A stretch of 64,000 nucleotides of DNA from Flavobacteriales bacterium UBA6057 (lineage in GTDB: Bacteria; Bacteroidota; Bacteroidia; Flavobacteriales_G; Salibacteraceae), in NCBI GenBank assembly GCA_002428995.1, contig DIYJ01000015.1, positions 149,613 to 213,612 of the forward strand, given 5' to 3'. Of the stretch, positions 51,345 to 60,124 are shown in pieces. Every line of letters begins with the position of its first letter. The stretch's first letter is position 1. A model generated the notes under the pieces. The model saw only the letters and a list, made by a program, of their open reading frames with translations. It was not told the DNA's origin and made no database searches. The position numbers were made by a program, and so were the translations under genes.

Positions 51345-54300
51345 CGAAGCACATTCACAACGCCCGTTTGAACCTGTTCCTGACCTGGAAGGATGGTATA
51401 ACGCACTACATAGCTGTAGGCGCCTAATTGAACGGGTTCGCCATCGTTGAACTTTCGGCCGTTCCATCCGTGGTCGATGTGGCTGCTGTTGAACACCACG
51501 TGCCCCCAACGATCGTAGATGCGCATGCTGAAGTCCAGGATGTTGTGTCCCTGAGCTTTGAACTCCTCATTCGTGCCGTTGAAGTCTGGTGTGAAAGTAT
51601 TCGGAATAAAGATTTTGCTGATCGAATAGACGCTGATGCTGTCCTCTACAATACAGCCTTTATCCGTGAAAGCAGTGGCGTAGTACCAGGTCTTATACAG
51701 TGGAGCCACCAGGATGGAATCACAGGTGTCGCAAGGAATATCTCCTTCCGAAGACCACGTAAAATCGTAGTCTGACTCTACCACCAGCCAGACAGGATAC
51801 AGTCCGGTAATCGTGTCAGCGTCTGTAGTGATTTCCATGTTTGGTACATCAAACACGGAGACAAACATGCTATCCACCGTGCTACAGCCAATGGAGTTTT
51901 CTCCCGTTACCCGATACCATCCACTCTTCTCCGGGCGAATCTTCGGTGCGGGATTGTAGTTCGGCTGACTGAATACATCACCTTCCCAGTAATAGGTCAA
52001 AGACCCAAAGGCTTGAAGCTGTGCAGAATCACCTTCACAAATAGCGGTATCCTCCAGTGTGTAAAGCTCCACGGGCTCCACTTTCACCAATATGGAATCA
52101 TAACCATACCCGCAGGAATTGAACGATCTCACTTTGTACATGGTCGTTTCTTCCGGATATGCCGGTGTGGAATTCAGGAATGGATTCAGAATGGTGCCTT
52201 TGGGGAACCACTCATAGTTGGAGGCGCCTTTTGCTTCCAACACCACACGCCCCTCATCGCAAATGGCTGTGTCTCCCGATGCCTCCACGATGGGCACAAA
52301 ACCTTCAATGTAGATTTTCACCGGCCAACTGCGCTCACAGCCAAACAGGTCCACGATGTCGACATTGTATTCGATGGTTGAGTCGGGTGTTGCAACGGGA
52401 TTGCTCACATCCGTGTCGCTGAGGAACACGTCAGGAGACCATTCATATTGCGAACCTCCAAACGCATAAATCCTGCTCGACTGCCCCCGGCAAAGGGAGG
52501 TGTCGCCTGAAACACTTGTGCTGTTGACATGAATGGGAAGCTCCACGGTAAGTGTATCGGTGGCGCAGCTATCGCTCACGTAGACCGTGAAGAGAGTAGT
52601 GGCTCCCACGGTAGCAATAGGGTTAGGCAGTCCGCTGTTATCAACTCCGGTGGAAGGAGACCATAGGTATTGCGTGCCGCCCGATGCCTGCATTTGGGCA
52701 GGCTCAAATGGACACACAGCATCCGGAATCTCTACCTGACCAGTAGGCCCCGGTTGCACGGTAATCGCGATGTAGTCCGTGTCCTGTTCAATGCAGCTCA
52801 CGGAATCATAAATGACCAACATTGTTTGGTAGGTTCCAGCCGTAGGATAGGCGTGGCGCGGCTCAAACTCATCACTGGTGTTACCGTCTCCAAAGTCCCA
52901 GAAAAACAGCGATCCTCCGATGCTTTCGTTCTGGAACTGAATGCTGTCGTTGATACATACTGTGGTTGGTCCATCCACATCGGCAGAGGCATCCAGTGTG
53001 ACCAGGTCATATTTTATGGCTCCAAGGTTACAGTTGGCGCCTGAATCCTGAGAGCTCCAAACTCCCGGATTTGGGAAGGTGGGGAAGGTAGTGGCTCCGC
53101 CTCCACAGCTGGCGCAAACGGCTTGATAGATGATGCCCTTTTTGTCGAATCGTGAGGTTCCACCATCTACGTGTTCTCCCACATTACCGCCATAGTAAGA
53201 CCCAAACAGAACGCCAAGGGCACTGTCGCTTAGGACCAGGAAATACATGTCGCTGCCATCGGCTGTGGCGGGTTGAATGGCATTATTGGTAGTAGGAAGA
53301 CCCGAAACAGAAGAGGCACCACCAAAAACGGAACCGGTACCAAACAGACCACCGCCCCAGCCAGCAATGAAGATGTTATTACACTCATTGACCAGAAAGG
53401 CAGAAAGTGAGAGGTTGATGCCTGCGTTGGTGCTGGATCCCCAGCGAGTAGAGAATTCCGTGCTCTGAAGATCATTGGACAGCTTGTGCAGAAACTGCCC
53501 GCTGTTGGGAACCGAATACACCCAGTTAGGGCCTACTGGATAGTTACCGATAGAGTGTCCAACGGTGTACACAAAACCCTGTTGATCGAGCTGAACGAAG
53601 AAGCTTTGGTCGTAATCATCAGTTCCAAGGAAGGTAGAAGCCAGCAGGGTCTGACCGTTGTTGGAGATCTTAGCCACCCAGCCATCTGAAATGCCTCCTT
53701 GATAGCCTCCGTTGATGACGCCTGTGGTCACAGGGAAATTGTTGCTTTCGGTTCCGCCTGTTACAAACACATCAAAGTTTGGATCAAACTGGAGCGAATA
53801 AGCAGCATCACTTCTCAATCCACCGATATAGGTTGACCAAAGCAGCGCGGTGAGGTTGGAGTTGAACTTGAAGACCACGCCATCGGTGGTTCCTCCGCCA
53901 TAGACATTTTGAAAACCATTAACGATGGGGAAATTGTCGGAACCCGTACTTGTTGCGATGTAACAATTGTCATTGGCGTCTACAATGATCTCGCCCCGGA
54001 ATTCATCGGCATAAGCGCGTTGCAGGGTGTCGCTCATGTTGATGCCGTCATTGCCACTACCGCCAACATAGGTGCTCCCTAGAAGCACATTGCCGTTGGC
54101 GCTGAATTTGGTGACAACGATATCAGAACCATTGGGATAGCCCACTGAGTTCGAATTCAGGTTTCCAGCTCCACCTGTACCAATGCTGTCACCACCGTTA
54201 AACGTTCCGTCATAAGGATTGAGAGAGGTGGGAAACATGGAGCTACTGGTTGTTCCCAACAAGTAGAGCTCGTTGTTACCGTTTACCACCAAACTGTGAG

Positions 54301-55345
54301 GAATTTCATTGTTTTCACCCCCGAGGTAAGTGGAGTAGATCAGGTTTGTCCCCGTACCGTTGATCTTGGAGATGACAATGTCTGTTCCAAATCCAGTGCT
54401 GGCGCCACCGTTGTATGTCAGCTGAAATGCCCCAGTGGTGGTTGGGTAGTGATTAAGGTCTACGTTCTGCGGGCCAATGACAATGCCGCCCGTGTACATA
54501 TTTCCAAGGCTGTCGTAAGTCGCGGTTGAACCCCAGTTGTCAGAAGCCGAACCCATCAGTGTGGCGAAGATCAGCGTTGGATCGATGATCAACTCTTCTG
54601 TTTTATCGTATTTCCCAACGTCAAAGGAAAGTGTGTCTCCAGAGAGCCGATAAGCACACGGAACTGTGCCCTGGGTGCCGTCAATTGTTTGCCAGGCGAT
54701 AGGTGTGTCATCGATCAGCAGATCGATGGAATTGTTGAGGTGAAGCTTCCCCTCTGAGAGGTAGAGGTCATCTGCACCGCTGATGATGAATTGGATTTGA
54801 TCGGGATTGGCTCCGGGAGCAACCGTGAATTCATACTTCATGTGATGGCCGATGCTGGCCAGGTGCATGTCAATGCCCGGATAAACTGAAGGGCTGATCA
54901 CTTCGCCAAACTGGCGTACCTCACCTGCCCATCGTTTTGGGTCGTTCCCAAGGAAATAGTTGACGTAGTCCGCGGCCATGTTTTGGCCGATGGGTTGTGT
55001 AGGATTCGCATCGACCAACGCAAACTCAATGTTGTGAAAGCGCACCGGCATGGCCTCTGGGAAACCAATTTCCCCGTGATGTTGTGCATGCAAGTTGTCG
55101 TAATCTTCCCCGCTTTTCAGCTGAAGGGTGAACTTTCCATCCCCGATGTAGATGTCCATGGCACCTGTGCGAGCCAGGAAAAAGAGATCCTCACCCCATT
55201 GCCCTTTGTTCTCGGCATACTTGATCCAATGCGCTTGATGTGCGTGATCATGCGCCTCATCCCCATGATCATGCCCATGCTGAGCCGTAGCCAGCGCGGA
55301 GAAAAAAATGAGAAAGGAAAGAAGGTATTTAATGGCTGAATTCAA
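51341..55345 (-). CDS. Large adhesin-like protein with SBBP repeats, PKD/Ig domains and T9SS type B (gliding-associated) tail
   Basis: The 1334-residue product starts with a signal peptide (about 1-21, LLSFLIFFSALATA) followed by the His-rich QHGHDHGDEAHDHAHQAHW. A DUF7948-like domain (about 38-260; WIKYAENKGQWGEDLFFLA) is followed by SBBP beta-propeller-like repeats (about 260-790, e.g. STYLGGENNEIPHSLVV, STYVGGSGND, STYIGG). A PKD domain has FFWDFGDGNTSDEFEPRHAY, Ig-like repeats with CAT/CEGDS follow, and the tail is a T9SS type B domain: FIPNTFTPDFNGTNEEFKA, MRIYDRWGHVVF and YSYVVRYTILPG. It should be exported by Sec and T9SS to the cell surface. The start at 55345 is supported by the signal peptide. 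It is divergent from the PurF-like gene. Confidence 0.9.
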   Translation of the reverse strand: MNSAIKYLLSFLIFFSALATAQHGHDHGDEAHDHAHQAHWIKYAENKGQWGEDLFFLARTGAMDIYIGDGKFTLQLKSGEDYDNLHAQHHGEIGFPEAMPVRFHNIEFALVDANPTQPIGQNMAADYVNYFLGNDPKRWAGEVRQFGEVISPSVYPGIDMHLASIGHHMKYEFTVAPGANPDQIQFIISGADDLYLSEGKLHLNNSIDLLIDDTPIAWQTIDGTQGTVPCAYRLSGDTLSFDVGKYDKTEELIIDPTLIFATLMGSASDNWGSTATYDSLGNMYTGGIVIGPQNVDLNHYPTTTGAFQLTYNGGASTGFGTDIVISKINGTGTNLIYSTYLGGENNEIPHSLVVNGNNELYLLGTTSSSMFPTSLNPYDGTFNGGDSIGTGGAGNLNSNSVGYPNGSDIVVTKFSANGNVLLGSTYVGGSGNDGINMSDTLQRAYADEFRGEIIVDANDNCYIATSTGSDNFPIVNGFQNVYGGGTTDGVVFKFNSNLTALLWSTYIGGLRSDAAYSLQFDPNFDVFVTGGTESNNFPVTTGVINGGYQGGISDGWVAKISNNGQTLLASTFLGTDDYDQSFFVQLDQQGFVYTVGHSIGNYPVGPNWVYSVPNSGQFLHKLSNDLQSTEFSTRWGSSTNAGINLSLSAFLVNECNNIFIAGWGGGLFGTGSVFGGASSVSGLPTTNNAIQPATADGSDMYFLVLSDSALGVLFGSYYGGNVGEHVDGGTSRFDKKGIIYQAVCASCGGGATTFPTFPNPGVWSSQDSGANCNLGAIKYDLVTLDASADVDGPTTVCINDSIQFQNESIGGSLFFWDFGDGNTSDEFEPRHAYPTAGTYQTMLVIYDSVSCIEQDTDYIAITVQPGPTGQVEIPDAVCPFEPAQMQASGGTQYLWSPSTGVDNSGLPNPIATVGATTLFTVYVSDSCATDTLTVELPIHVNSTSVSGDTSLCRGQSSRIYAFGGSQYEWSPDVFLSDTDVSNPVATPDSTIEYNVDIVDLFGCERSWPVKIYIEGFVPIVEASGDTAICDEGRVVLEAKGASNYEWFPKGTILNPFLNSTPAYPEETTMYKVRSFNSCGYGYDSILVKVEPVELYTLEDTAICEGDSAQLQAFGSLTYYWEGDVFSQPNYNPAPKIRPEKSGWYRVTGENSIGCSTVDSMFVSVFDVPNMEITTDADTITGLYPVWLVVESDYDFTWSSEGDIPCDTCDSILVAPLYKTWYYATAFTDKGCIVEDSISVYSISKIFIPNTFTPDFNGTNEEFKAQGHNILDFSMRIYDRWGHVVFNSSHIDHGWNGRKFNDGEPVQLGAYSYVVRYTILPGQEQVQTGVVNVLR

Positions 55346-55475
55346 GCGCGTTCGGACAATGGTCTAATTTAGAGGTTTATCCCCGTTTATCAGTGCCTCC
55401 ATAAGACGAGACAGGATTACATTTCGTTGCTAGAGGATGAACAAATGGTATAGGCTTACAAGCTCCAAACTTGTA

Positions 55476-55483
55476 TAACTTTG
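55476..55483 (+). promoter_or_regulatory. -7 promoter element of the PurF-like gene
   Basis: TAACTTTG is a perfect TAnnTTTG at 10 bases before the ATG at 55494, predicting a short leader. The expected -33 position carries no TTG. Confidence 0.55.
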
Positions 55484-55493
55484 CTCCCTCTCC

Positions 55494-57389
55494 ATGAGCG
55501 ATCAAATCAAGCACGAATGTGGTATTGCGCTGGTACGGCTGCTGAAACCACTTGATTACTACAAAGAAAAATACGGCACTTCTTTCTACGGCCTGAACAA
55601 GATGTATCTCCTGATGGAGAAACAGCACAACCGAGGGCAGGATGGAGCCGGATTGGCAAACATTAAGTTGGACGTTCAGCCTGGAAAGCGCTACATAAGC
55701 CGCTTTCGCTCGATCGATTCGAAACCGTTGCAGGACATTTTTGGCCACATTCACGGCCGCTTTAATGAGGTTGCAGGTGGTGATCGACAGCTGTTGGACG
55801 ATCCGCAGTGGCTGAAGGACAATGCGCCTTTCAGCGGAGAGGTTTTCCTTGGACACCTGCGCTACGGAACCTATGGGGAGAACAGCATTGAAGCCTGCCA
55901 TCCCTTTTTGCGTCAGAGCAACTGGATGACCAGAAACCTCGTGTTGGCTGGGAACTTCAACATGACCAACGTGGACGAGCAATTTGATCTGCTTATTCGC
56001 CTGGGGCAGCATCCAAAGAAGAAGGCTGATACGGTAACAGTATTGGAGAAGATTGGTCATTTTCTGGATGAAGAAAACGAAGCGATCTTTCAGAAGTTCA
56101 AACGACTGGGCTATAGCAACCCTGAAATCACGCAACGTGTAGCTAAAGAATTGGATGTGAGGAATATCCTTACACGCTCAGCAGAAGACTTTGACGGTGG
56201 CTACACCATGTGTGGGCTTTTTGGTCATGGAGACCTCTTTGTCCTGCGTGATCCCAATGGCATCCGCCCTGCTTTCTGGTATGCGGATGATGAAGTTGTG
56301 GTTGCAGCTTCTGAACGGCCGGTGATTCAGACCGCTTTCAACCTTGTAGCCGAGCAGGTAAAGGAGATTGATCCAGGTCACGCACTCATTGTGAAGAGTG
56401 ACGGCACCATCAGCATGGACATGATTCGAAAGCCGCAAGAAAAGCTTTCATGTTCTTTTGAGCGGATTTACTTCTCGCGAGGCAGCGATCGGGATATTTA
56501 TCGGGAGCGCCTGGAATTAGGACGGTCGGTAGTGCCGGGAATTCTCAACACGATCGACCATGATCTTGATAATTCAGTGTTCTCGTTCATTCCCAACACT
56601 GCGGAGGTGTCGTTTTATGGAATGCTGAAGGGGCTCGAAGAATACCACAATGAAGTCAAGATCAATCGCATCAAAGCTCTTGAAGGTGGGAGCGAAGAGG
56701 ATATCAGAAAGATTCTGAACGAGCGTATCCGAATGGAGAAGGTGGCGATTAAAGATGCCAAGCTGAGAACCTTCATTACCCAGGATAGCGAGCGCAATGA
56801 CCTTGTGGCACACGTCTATGACATTACCTACGGCACGTTGAGGCCGGGTAAAGACAACCTGGTGGTGATTGACGATTCCATCGTACGTGGTACCACGCTC
56901 AAGCAAAGTATTCTGAGAATCCTGGATCGGTTAGGGCCCAAGAAGATCGTGATTGTTTCCAGCGCACCGCAGATCCGCTACCCGGATTGCTACGGCATCG
57001 ACATGAGCCTGCTGCAGGACTTCGTGGCCTTCCAGGCTGCCATCGCTCTTTTGAAAGATCATGGCAAGGAGAATCTCATCAAGGAGGTTTACGAACTCTG
57101 CAAGGAGAGTGCTCAGTCTTCCACGGGCATGGTGAATCATGTTCAGAAGATTTACGAGCCGTTTTCCGAGGATGAGATCTCCGCTAAAATCAGTGAGATT
57201 CTCTGGCCGGAAGGACTGAAAGCGGACCTTCAAATCATCTATCAAACGCTGGATGGGTTGCATGCTGCTTGTCCGGATCATCGCGGAGACTGGTACTTCA
57301 GCGGCAACTATCCAACCAAGGGCGGTAACCGCGTGGTGAATCGCGCTTTTGTCAATTATTACGAGGGAAGAAGGGTTCGCGCCTACTGA
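55494..57389 (+). CDS. purF: PurF-like amidophosphoribosyltransferase, extended Bacteroidota form
   Basis: A 631-residue protein, longer than the usual 450-510 of PurF. The Ntn glutaminase part starts MSDQIKHECGIALVRL, giving a catalytic Cys9 after a short propeptide; HNRGQDGAGLANIK and FLGHLRYGTYG belong to it. The phosphoribosyltransferase half carries the PRPP loop VVIDDSIVRGTTLKQSI. Insertions of about 100 residues (IFQKFKRLGYSNPEITQR and a C-terminal extension) are typical of the second, extended PurF-like paralogue in Bacteroidota. PurF converts PRPP and glutamine to phosphoribosylamine, the first step of purine synthesis. Whether this copy or another in the genome performs that step cannot be decided here. 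Confidence 0.88.
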   Translation: MSDQIKHECGIALVRLLKPLDYYKEKYGTSFYGLNKMYLLMEKQHNRGQDGAGLANIKLDVQPGKRYISRFRSIDSKPLQDIFGHIHGRFNEVAGGDRQLLDDPQWLKDNAPFSGEVFLGHLRYGTYGENSIEACHPFLRQSNWMTRNLVLAGNFNMTNVDEQFDLLIRLGQHPKKKADTVTVLEKIGHFLDEENEAIFQKFKRLGYSNPEITQRVAKELDVRNILTRSAEDFDGGYTMCGLFGHGDLFVLRDPNGIRPAFWYADDEVVVAASERPVIQTAFNLVAEQVKEIDPGHALIVKSDGTISMDMIRKPQEKLSCSFERIYFSRGSDRDIYRERLELGRSVVPGILNTIDHDLDNSVFSFIPNTAEVSFYGMLKGLEEYHNEVKINRIKALEGGSEEDIRKILNERIRMEKVAIKDAKLRTFITQDSERNDLVAHVYDITYGTLRPGKDNLVVIDDSIVRGTTLKQSILRILDRLGPKKIVIVSSAPQIRYPDCYGIDMSLLQDFVAFQAAIALLKDHGKENLIKEVYELCKESAQSSTGMVNHVQKIYEPFSEDEISAKISEILWPEGLKADLQIIYQTLDGLHAACPDHRGDWYFSGNYPTKGGNRVVNRAFVNYYEGRRVRAY

Positions 57390-57497
57390 TCCATTAAGGC
57401 GACTTTACGCTCGCTGAAGAGAAGATTCTCATAGTTGAGGATAATCCGCCTTCATGTTTTGCTAATCGAAGAAATGATTGTTTTCAGCGATAAAAAC

Positions 57498-57510
57498 AGA
57501 ATATTATTCT
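57498..57510. promoter_or_regulatory. Palindrome with a second half-site before the SPOR-like gene
   Basis: AGAATATTATTCT is a perfect 13 bp palindrome in a very AT-rich stretch. Its half AGAATAT recurs at about 57538-57544 in the same orientation. It could bind a dimeric regulator of the downstream gene. Confidence 0.3.
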
Positions 57511-57650
57511 AATATTTTGGTTATTTCAGAATATAATGTAACTGTTTGAGATTGAAGGGAGTTTAAATAAATAACCGGTTCCCCTTTGGCAATCAGGTTT
57601 GTGATAGGAACAACCACTAACGCATGTTGAACCTTTTAAAACCTGATATC

Positions 57651-58334
57651 ATGAAAAAGCTTCTACCCGTTGTTATTGCGCTGATCTTGTTGATCGTTGC
57701 AAATGTGCTAGTCGTAGCTCAAGACAGAGTCTACAATCCCAATCTTCCCAACCACCTTGTTTTCCAATGGCGATTCGCTGCCAGTCAAGTCAACCCGTCA
57801 TGGGCCAATGAAAGTTTCTCTACGGTGAGAACGAGCGAAGGCCTTCAGGTATACTTTGGAGTGTATGACAATCTGGAAAGTGCCTTGGCAGCAGCAGAAC
57901 AAGTGCAGCTGTACAGTAAGGGTGCGGTGGAATTGGTGCCTTTCTTCAACCAACGCAGCATCGCAACAGAAGATGCAATGGCATTACTCGGCAACCTCAA
58001 TGCTGTGGATCAAGGCCTCGCAGAGCTGTCCAGCGAAGTGGTGTCCTACACGGTCTATTTTGGTACTTATGATCGCCTGCTCTCCGATAGCGAGATAGAG
58101 GGCATCGATGGAACACTCAGCTTTGAAGTGAATTCCGACTACACCTTCTCCTATGCGTGGGGTGATTTTGCAGCCCGCGAGGACGCTGAAGAAGCGGTTC
58201 TCAGAATGCAGGCGCTTGGCTTTGAGGAAGCCGCGGTTAATCACTACCTGAATGGCGAGAGAGTTGCGATGGCAGAAATGAATGAAATCTACGCTTACCT
58301 AAACTATGCCTGTTTGGATGAAACGATCTACTAA
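57651..58334 (+). CDS. Exported SPOR-like protein of unknown function
   Basis: A 227-residue protein with a signal peptide (LLPVVIALILLIVANVLVVA, QD). It then shows two short units that resemble SPOR or DedD-like motifs: LQVYFGVYDNLESALAAAEQ and YTVYFGTYDRLLSDSEIEG, plus SYAWGDFAAREDAEEAVLRM. SPOR domains bind denuded peptidoglycan, but the similarity is weak and no catalytic residues are visible, so function is unassigned. I chose the ATG at 57651 (MKKLLPVV) because the hydrophobic signal begins there. The 260 bp upstream are AT-rich and contain a palindrome. A terminator follows 7-30 bases after the stop. Confidence 0.65.
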   Translation: MKKLLPVVIALILLIVANVLVVAQDRVYNPNLPNHLVFQWRFAASQVNPSWANESFSTVRTSEGLQVYFGVYDNLESALAAAEQVQLYSKGAVELVPFFNQRSIATEDAMALLGNLNAVDQGLAELSSEVVSYTVYFGTYDRLLSDSEIEGIDGTLSFEVNSDYTFSYAWGDFAAREDAEEAVLRMQALGFEEAAVNHYLNGERVAMAEMNEIYAYLNYACLDETIY

Positions 58335-58340
58335 CCTGAT

Positions 58341-58366
58341 GGAATAGGGTCGGGTACTGTCCGGCC
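58341..58366 (+). terminator. Terminator after the SPOR-like gene
   Basis: GGGTCGG pairs with CCGGCCC (one T-G wobble), with a short T-containing tail. It lies immediately before the convergent stop at 58368. Confidence 0.5.
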
Positions 58367-58367
58367 C

Positions 58368-58874
58368 TTATCTTCTTTTGAAGACCGGAACCGTTGAGCA
58401 CGGCTCGCCAAACATCAGCGTTTTCACTACTGGCTGTAAGCGAAAGGTAAGCTCGGCATAAATTGATTCTGAAATGGACTCCTTGCTGCAGCCTTTCAGA
58501 ATAACACGCTTATCTCTGTAGTCTTCGGGTTGCAGTGTTTGTATGAATGCTCTCCAAAGCATTGTACTGAGCTCGGCTTCTGAGCCTACCATTACATGCG
58601 CTGCGTGAGGTTCCAACTTGGAAGAGATGAGCATCCATGCCCAAAGCGGAATGATGGCATCTGCAGAACACTGGACGGCCACCGACTTCCCTTCGAACTG
58701 GCTCCAGTCAAATTCGCTGGCGCTCGTTCTAAAGTCCTTCTCTTTCAATGCCAAACCTTGCCAAAGCCATGGGGCAATGTCGAAGCTCACCACCTCCCAT
58801 TGAGGTTTGAGTTCCTCAAGGTCAAGTGTGACAAGGCCACTGGTAGCTACTTTATTTACAATCTCTCCGCTCAT
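58368..58874 (-). CDS. DUF2480 family protein
   Basis: A 168-residue cytoplasmic protein, starting MSGEIVNKVATSGLVTLDLE. Visible features are WLWQGLALKEKDFR, the Cys in VAVQCSADAIIPLWAW and KGCSKESISESIYAEL. DUF2480 is a Bacteroidota-specific family of unknown function that is regularly found next to DUF59/SufE-type Fe-S assembly genes, as here. A role in the SUF pathway is possible but not demonstrated. The start at 58874 overlaps the stop of the DUF59 gene by 4 bp, so it is the last gene of a coupled leftward operon. Confidence 0.88.
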   Translation of the reverse strand: MSGEIVNKVATSGLVTLDLEELKPQWEVVSFDIAPWLWQGLALKEKDFRTSASEFDWSQFEGKSVAVQCSADAIIPLWAWMLISSKLEPHAAHVMVGSEAELSTMLWRAFIQTLQPEDYRDKRVILKGCSKESISESIYAELTFRLQPVVKTLMFGEPCSTVPVFKRR

Positions 58875-59191
58875 ATCATTCCCAGCTCCACAAGTGCTTC
58901 TTCGCTCATCATGTCTTTGTCCCAAGCTGGCTCCCAAGTGAGGTCGATCTTCGCTGATTTCACACCTTTTGCACCTGCAACCTTCTGTTCCACTTCTGCT
59001 GGCAAACTCTCTGCAACGGGACAGCTCGGGGAGGTAAGTGTCATTACAATGACCACATCCTTCTCTTCGCTGATCTTGATTTCATAGATCAACCCCAGCT
59101 CGTAAATGTCCACCGGGATTTCCGGATCATAAACGGTCTTCAGCACGTCTATGATTACCTTTTCCATTGCTCTGCGTTCTGCAAGTTCCAT
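58871..59191 (-). CDS. DUF59 (MIP18/PaaD-like) SUF-associated Fe-S assembly protein
   Basis: A 106-residue protein beginning MELAERRAMEKVIIDVLKTV. The family motif VYDPEIPVDIYELGLIY is followed by MTLTSPSCPVAESLP, which contains the conserved Cys. DUF59 proteins assist Fe-S cluster maturation and commonly sit in SUF operons. Its ATG is shared with the TGA of sufE (TGATG, 1 bp overlap), which decides the start against an in-frame GTG three bases upstream. It is followed by the DUF2480 gene with a 4 bp overlap. The clustering with sufE supports a Fe-S assembly role. Confidence 0.93.
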   Translation of the reverse strand: MELAERRAMEKVIIDVLKTVYDPEIPVDIYELGLIYEIKISEEKDVVIVMTLTSPSCPVAESLPAEVEQKVAGAKGVKSAKIDLTWEPAWDKDMMSEEALVELGMI

Positions 59192-59619
59192 CACGCGTTT
59201 GTTTTTGCCTGATACGCCAGGCCGTACATTTTCATTTTCTTGATCATCGAAGCCAATCCGTTGGCCCGGTTGGGCGAGAGATGCTCCTTCAATCCGATCT
59301 CATCTACAAAGTAAAGGTCTGCCTCGGCAATTTCTTTAGGTGAATGCCCTGAGAGCACGCGTACCATGAGTCCAACCAAGCCTTTGGTGATGACCGCATC
59401 GCTGTCTGCTTCAAACGTCAGTTGAGCATCGGTCATTTCAGCATTGAGCCAAACACGTGACTGACAACCCTTCACGAGGTTATCTTCTGTTTTGGCTTCT
59501 TCTTTCAAGTCCGGTAGCTGCTTTCCGAAGGAGATGATGTGTTCATACTTCTCCATCCAGTCACCGAAAAAGGCAAACTCTTCAATGACTTCGTCCTGTA
59601 TCTCGTTGATGCTTTTCAC
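59191..59619 (-). CDS. sufE: SufE Fe-S assembly protein
   Basis: A 142-residue SufE. WMEKYEHIISFGKQLPDL is followed by KGCQSRVWLNAEM, whose Cys accepts persulfide sulfur from SufS. The middle VITKGLVGLMVRVLSGHSP and the C-terminal LSPNRANGLASMIKKM are also diagnostic. SufE stimulates the cysteine desulfurase SufS. I place the start at a GTG (59619), 7 bases after the rfaE2 stop. The longer open frame overlaps rfaE2 and carries no family sequence. sufB, sufC, sufD and sufS are not in the window. Confidence 0.93.
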   Translation of the reverse strand: MKSINEIQDEVIEEFAFFGDWMEKYEHIISFGKQLPDLKEEAKTEDNLVKGCQSRVWLNAEMTDAQLTFEADSDAVITKGLVGLMVRVLSGHSPKEIAEADLYFVDEIGLKEHLSPNRANGLASMIKKMKMYGLAYQAKTNA

Positions 59620-59626
59620 GGTGTCA

Positions 59627-60124
59627 TTAACTAGTTGATTTGATCTTTTGTTCGATCGAAGTGGTGGAGTAACCTTCAACGAATTGCAGACTCTTGACAT
59701 TGCCTCCGCTTTCCATCACCTCCTTCGCACCTACAATGTCCTCGATGCGATAATCTCCGCCTTTCACGAGCACATCCGGCAGCAGCGTTTGAATAAGCTT
59801 CAGCGGTGTGTCCTGGTCAAAGATGCACAACGCGTCTACCATGCGCAGCGCGCTCATTACAATGGCTCTGTCCTGCTCGCTGTTGATGGGGCGATTGCTG
59901 CCTTTGCCAAGGCGCTTTACGGATGCATCGCTGTTCAGTCCTACCACGAGGCGATCACCGAGTTCAGCGGCTTCTTGTAAGTAGATCATATGGCCGGGGT
60001 GCAGGAGGTCGAATACCCCGTTTGTAAACACCACCTTCAATCCTTCACGCTGCCATTGGTCGACCTTTTGTTGCAGGGTGGTCAGTTCGAAAATCTTGCC
60101 AAATGGATCGCGATCAGCTGGCAT
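59627..60124 (-). CDS. rfaE2: D-glycero-beta-D-manno-heptose 1-phosphate adenylyltransferase
   Basis: A 165-residue nucleotidyltransferase. The signature VVFTNGVFDLLHPGHMIYLQ carries the HxGH-type motif (HPGH), and the C-terminal GYSTTSIEQKI carries the SxTS(I) motif. It transfers AMP to heptose-1-phosphate to make ADP-heptose, a step in lipopolysaccharide core precursor supply. The length fits the stand-alone HldE C-terminal domain. It overlaps the upstream flippase-like gene by 11 bp and is followed by sufE after 7 bp. Confidence 0.95.
   Translation of the reverse strand: MPADRDPFGKIFELTTLQQKVDQWQREGLKVVFTNGVFDLLHPGHMIYLQEAAELGDRLVVGLNSDASVKRLGKGSNRPINSEQDRAIVMSALRMVDALCIFDQDTPLKLIQTLLPDVLVKGGDYRIEDIVGAKEVMESGGNVKSLQFVEGYSTTSIEQKIKSTS

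Noticed and set aside
55377..56135. Minus-strand frame of 252 codons opposite the PurF-like gene
   Set aside because: The plus-strand frame is a recognisable PurF; the opposite frame has no signal, domain or promoter.
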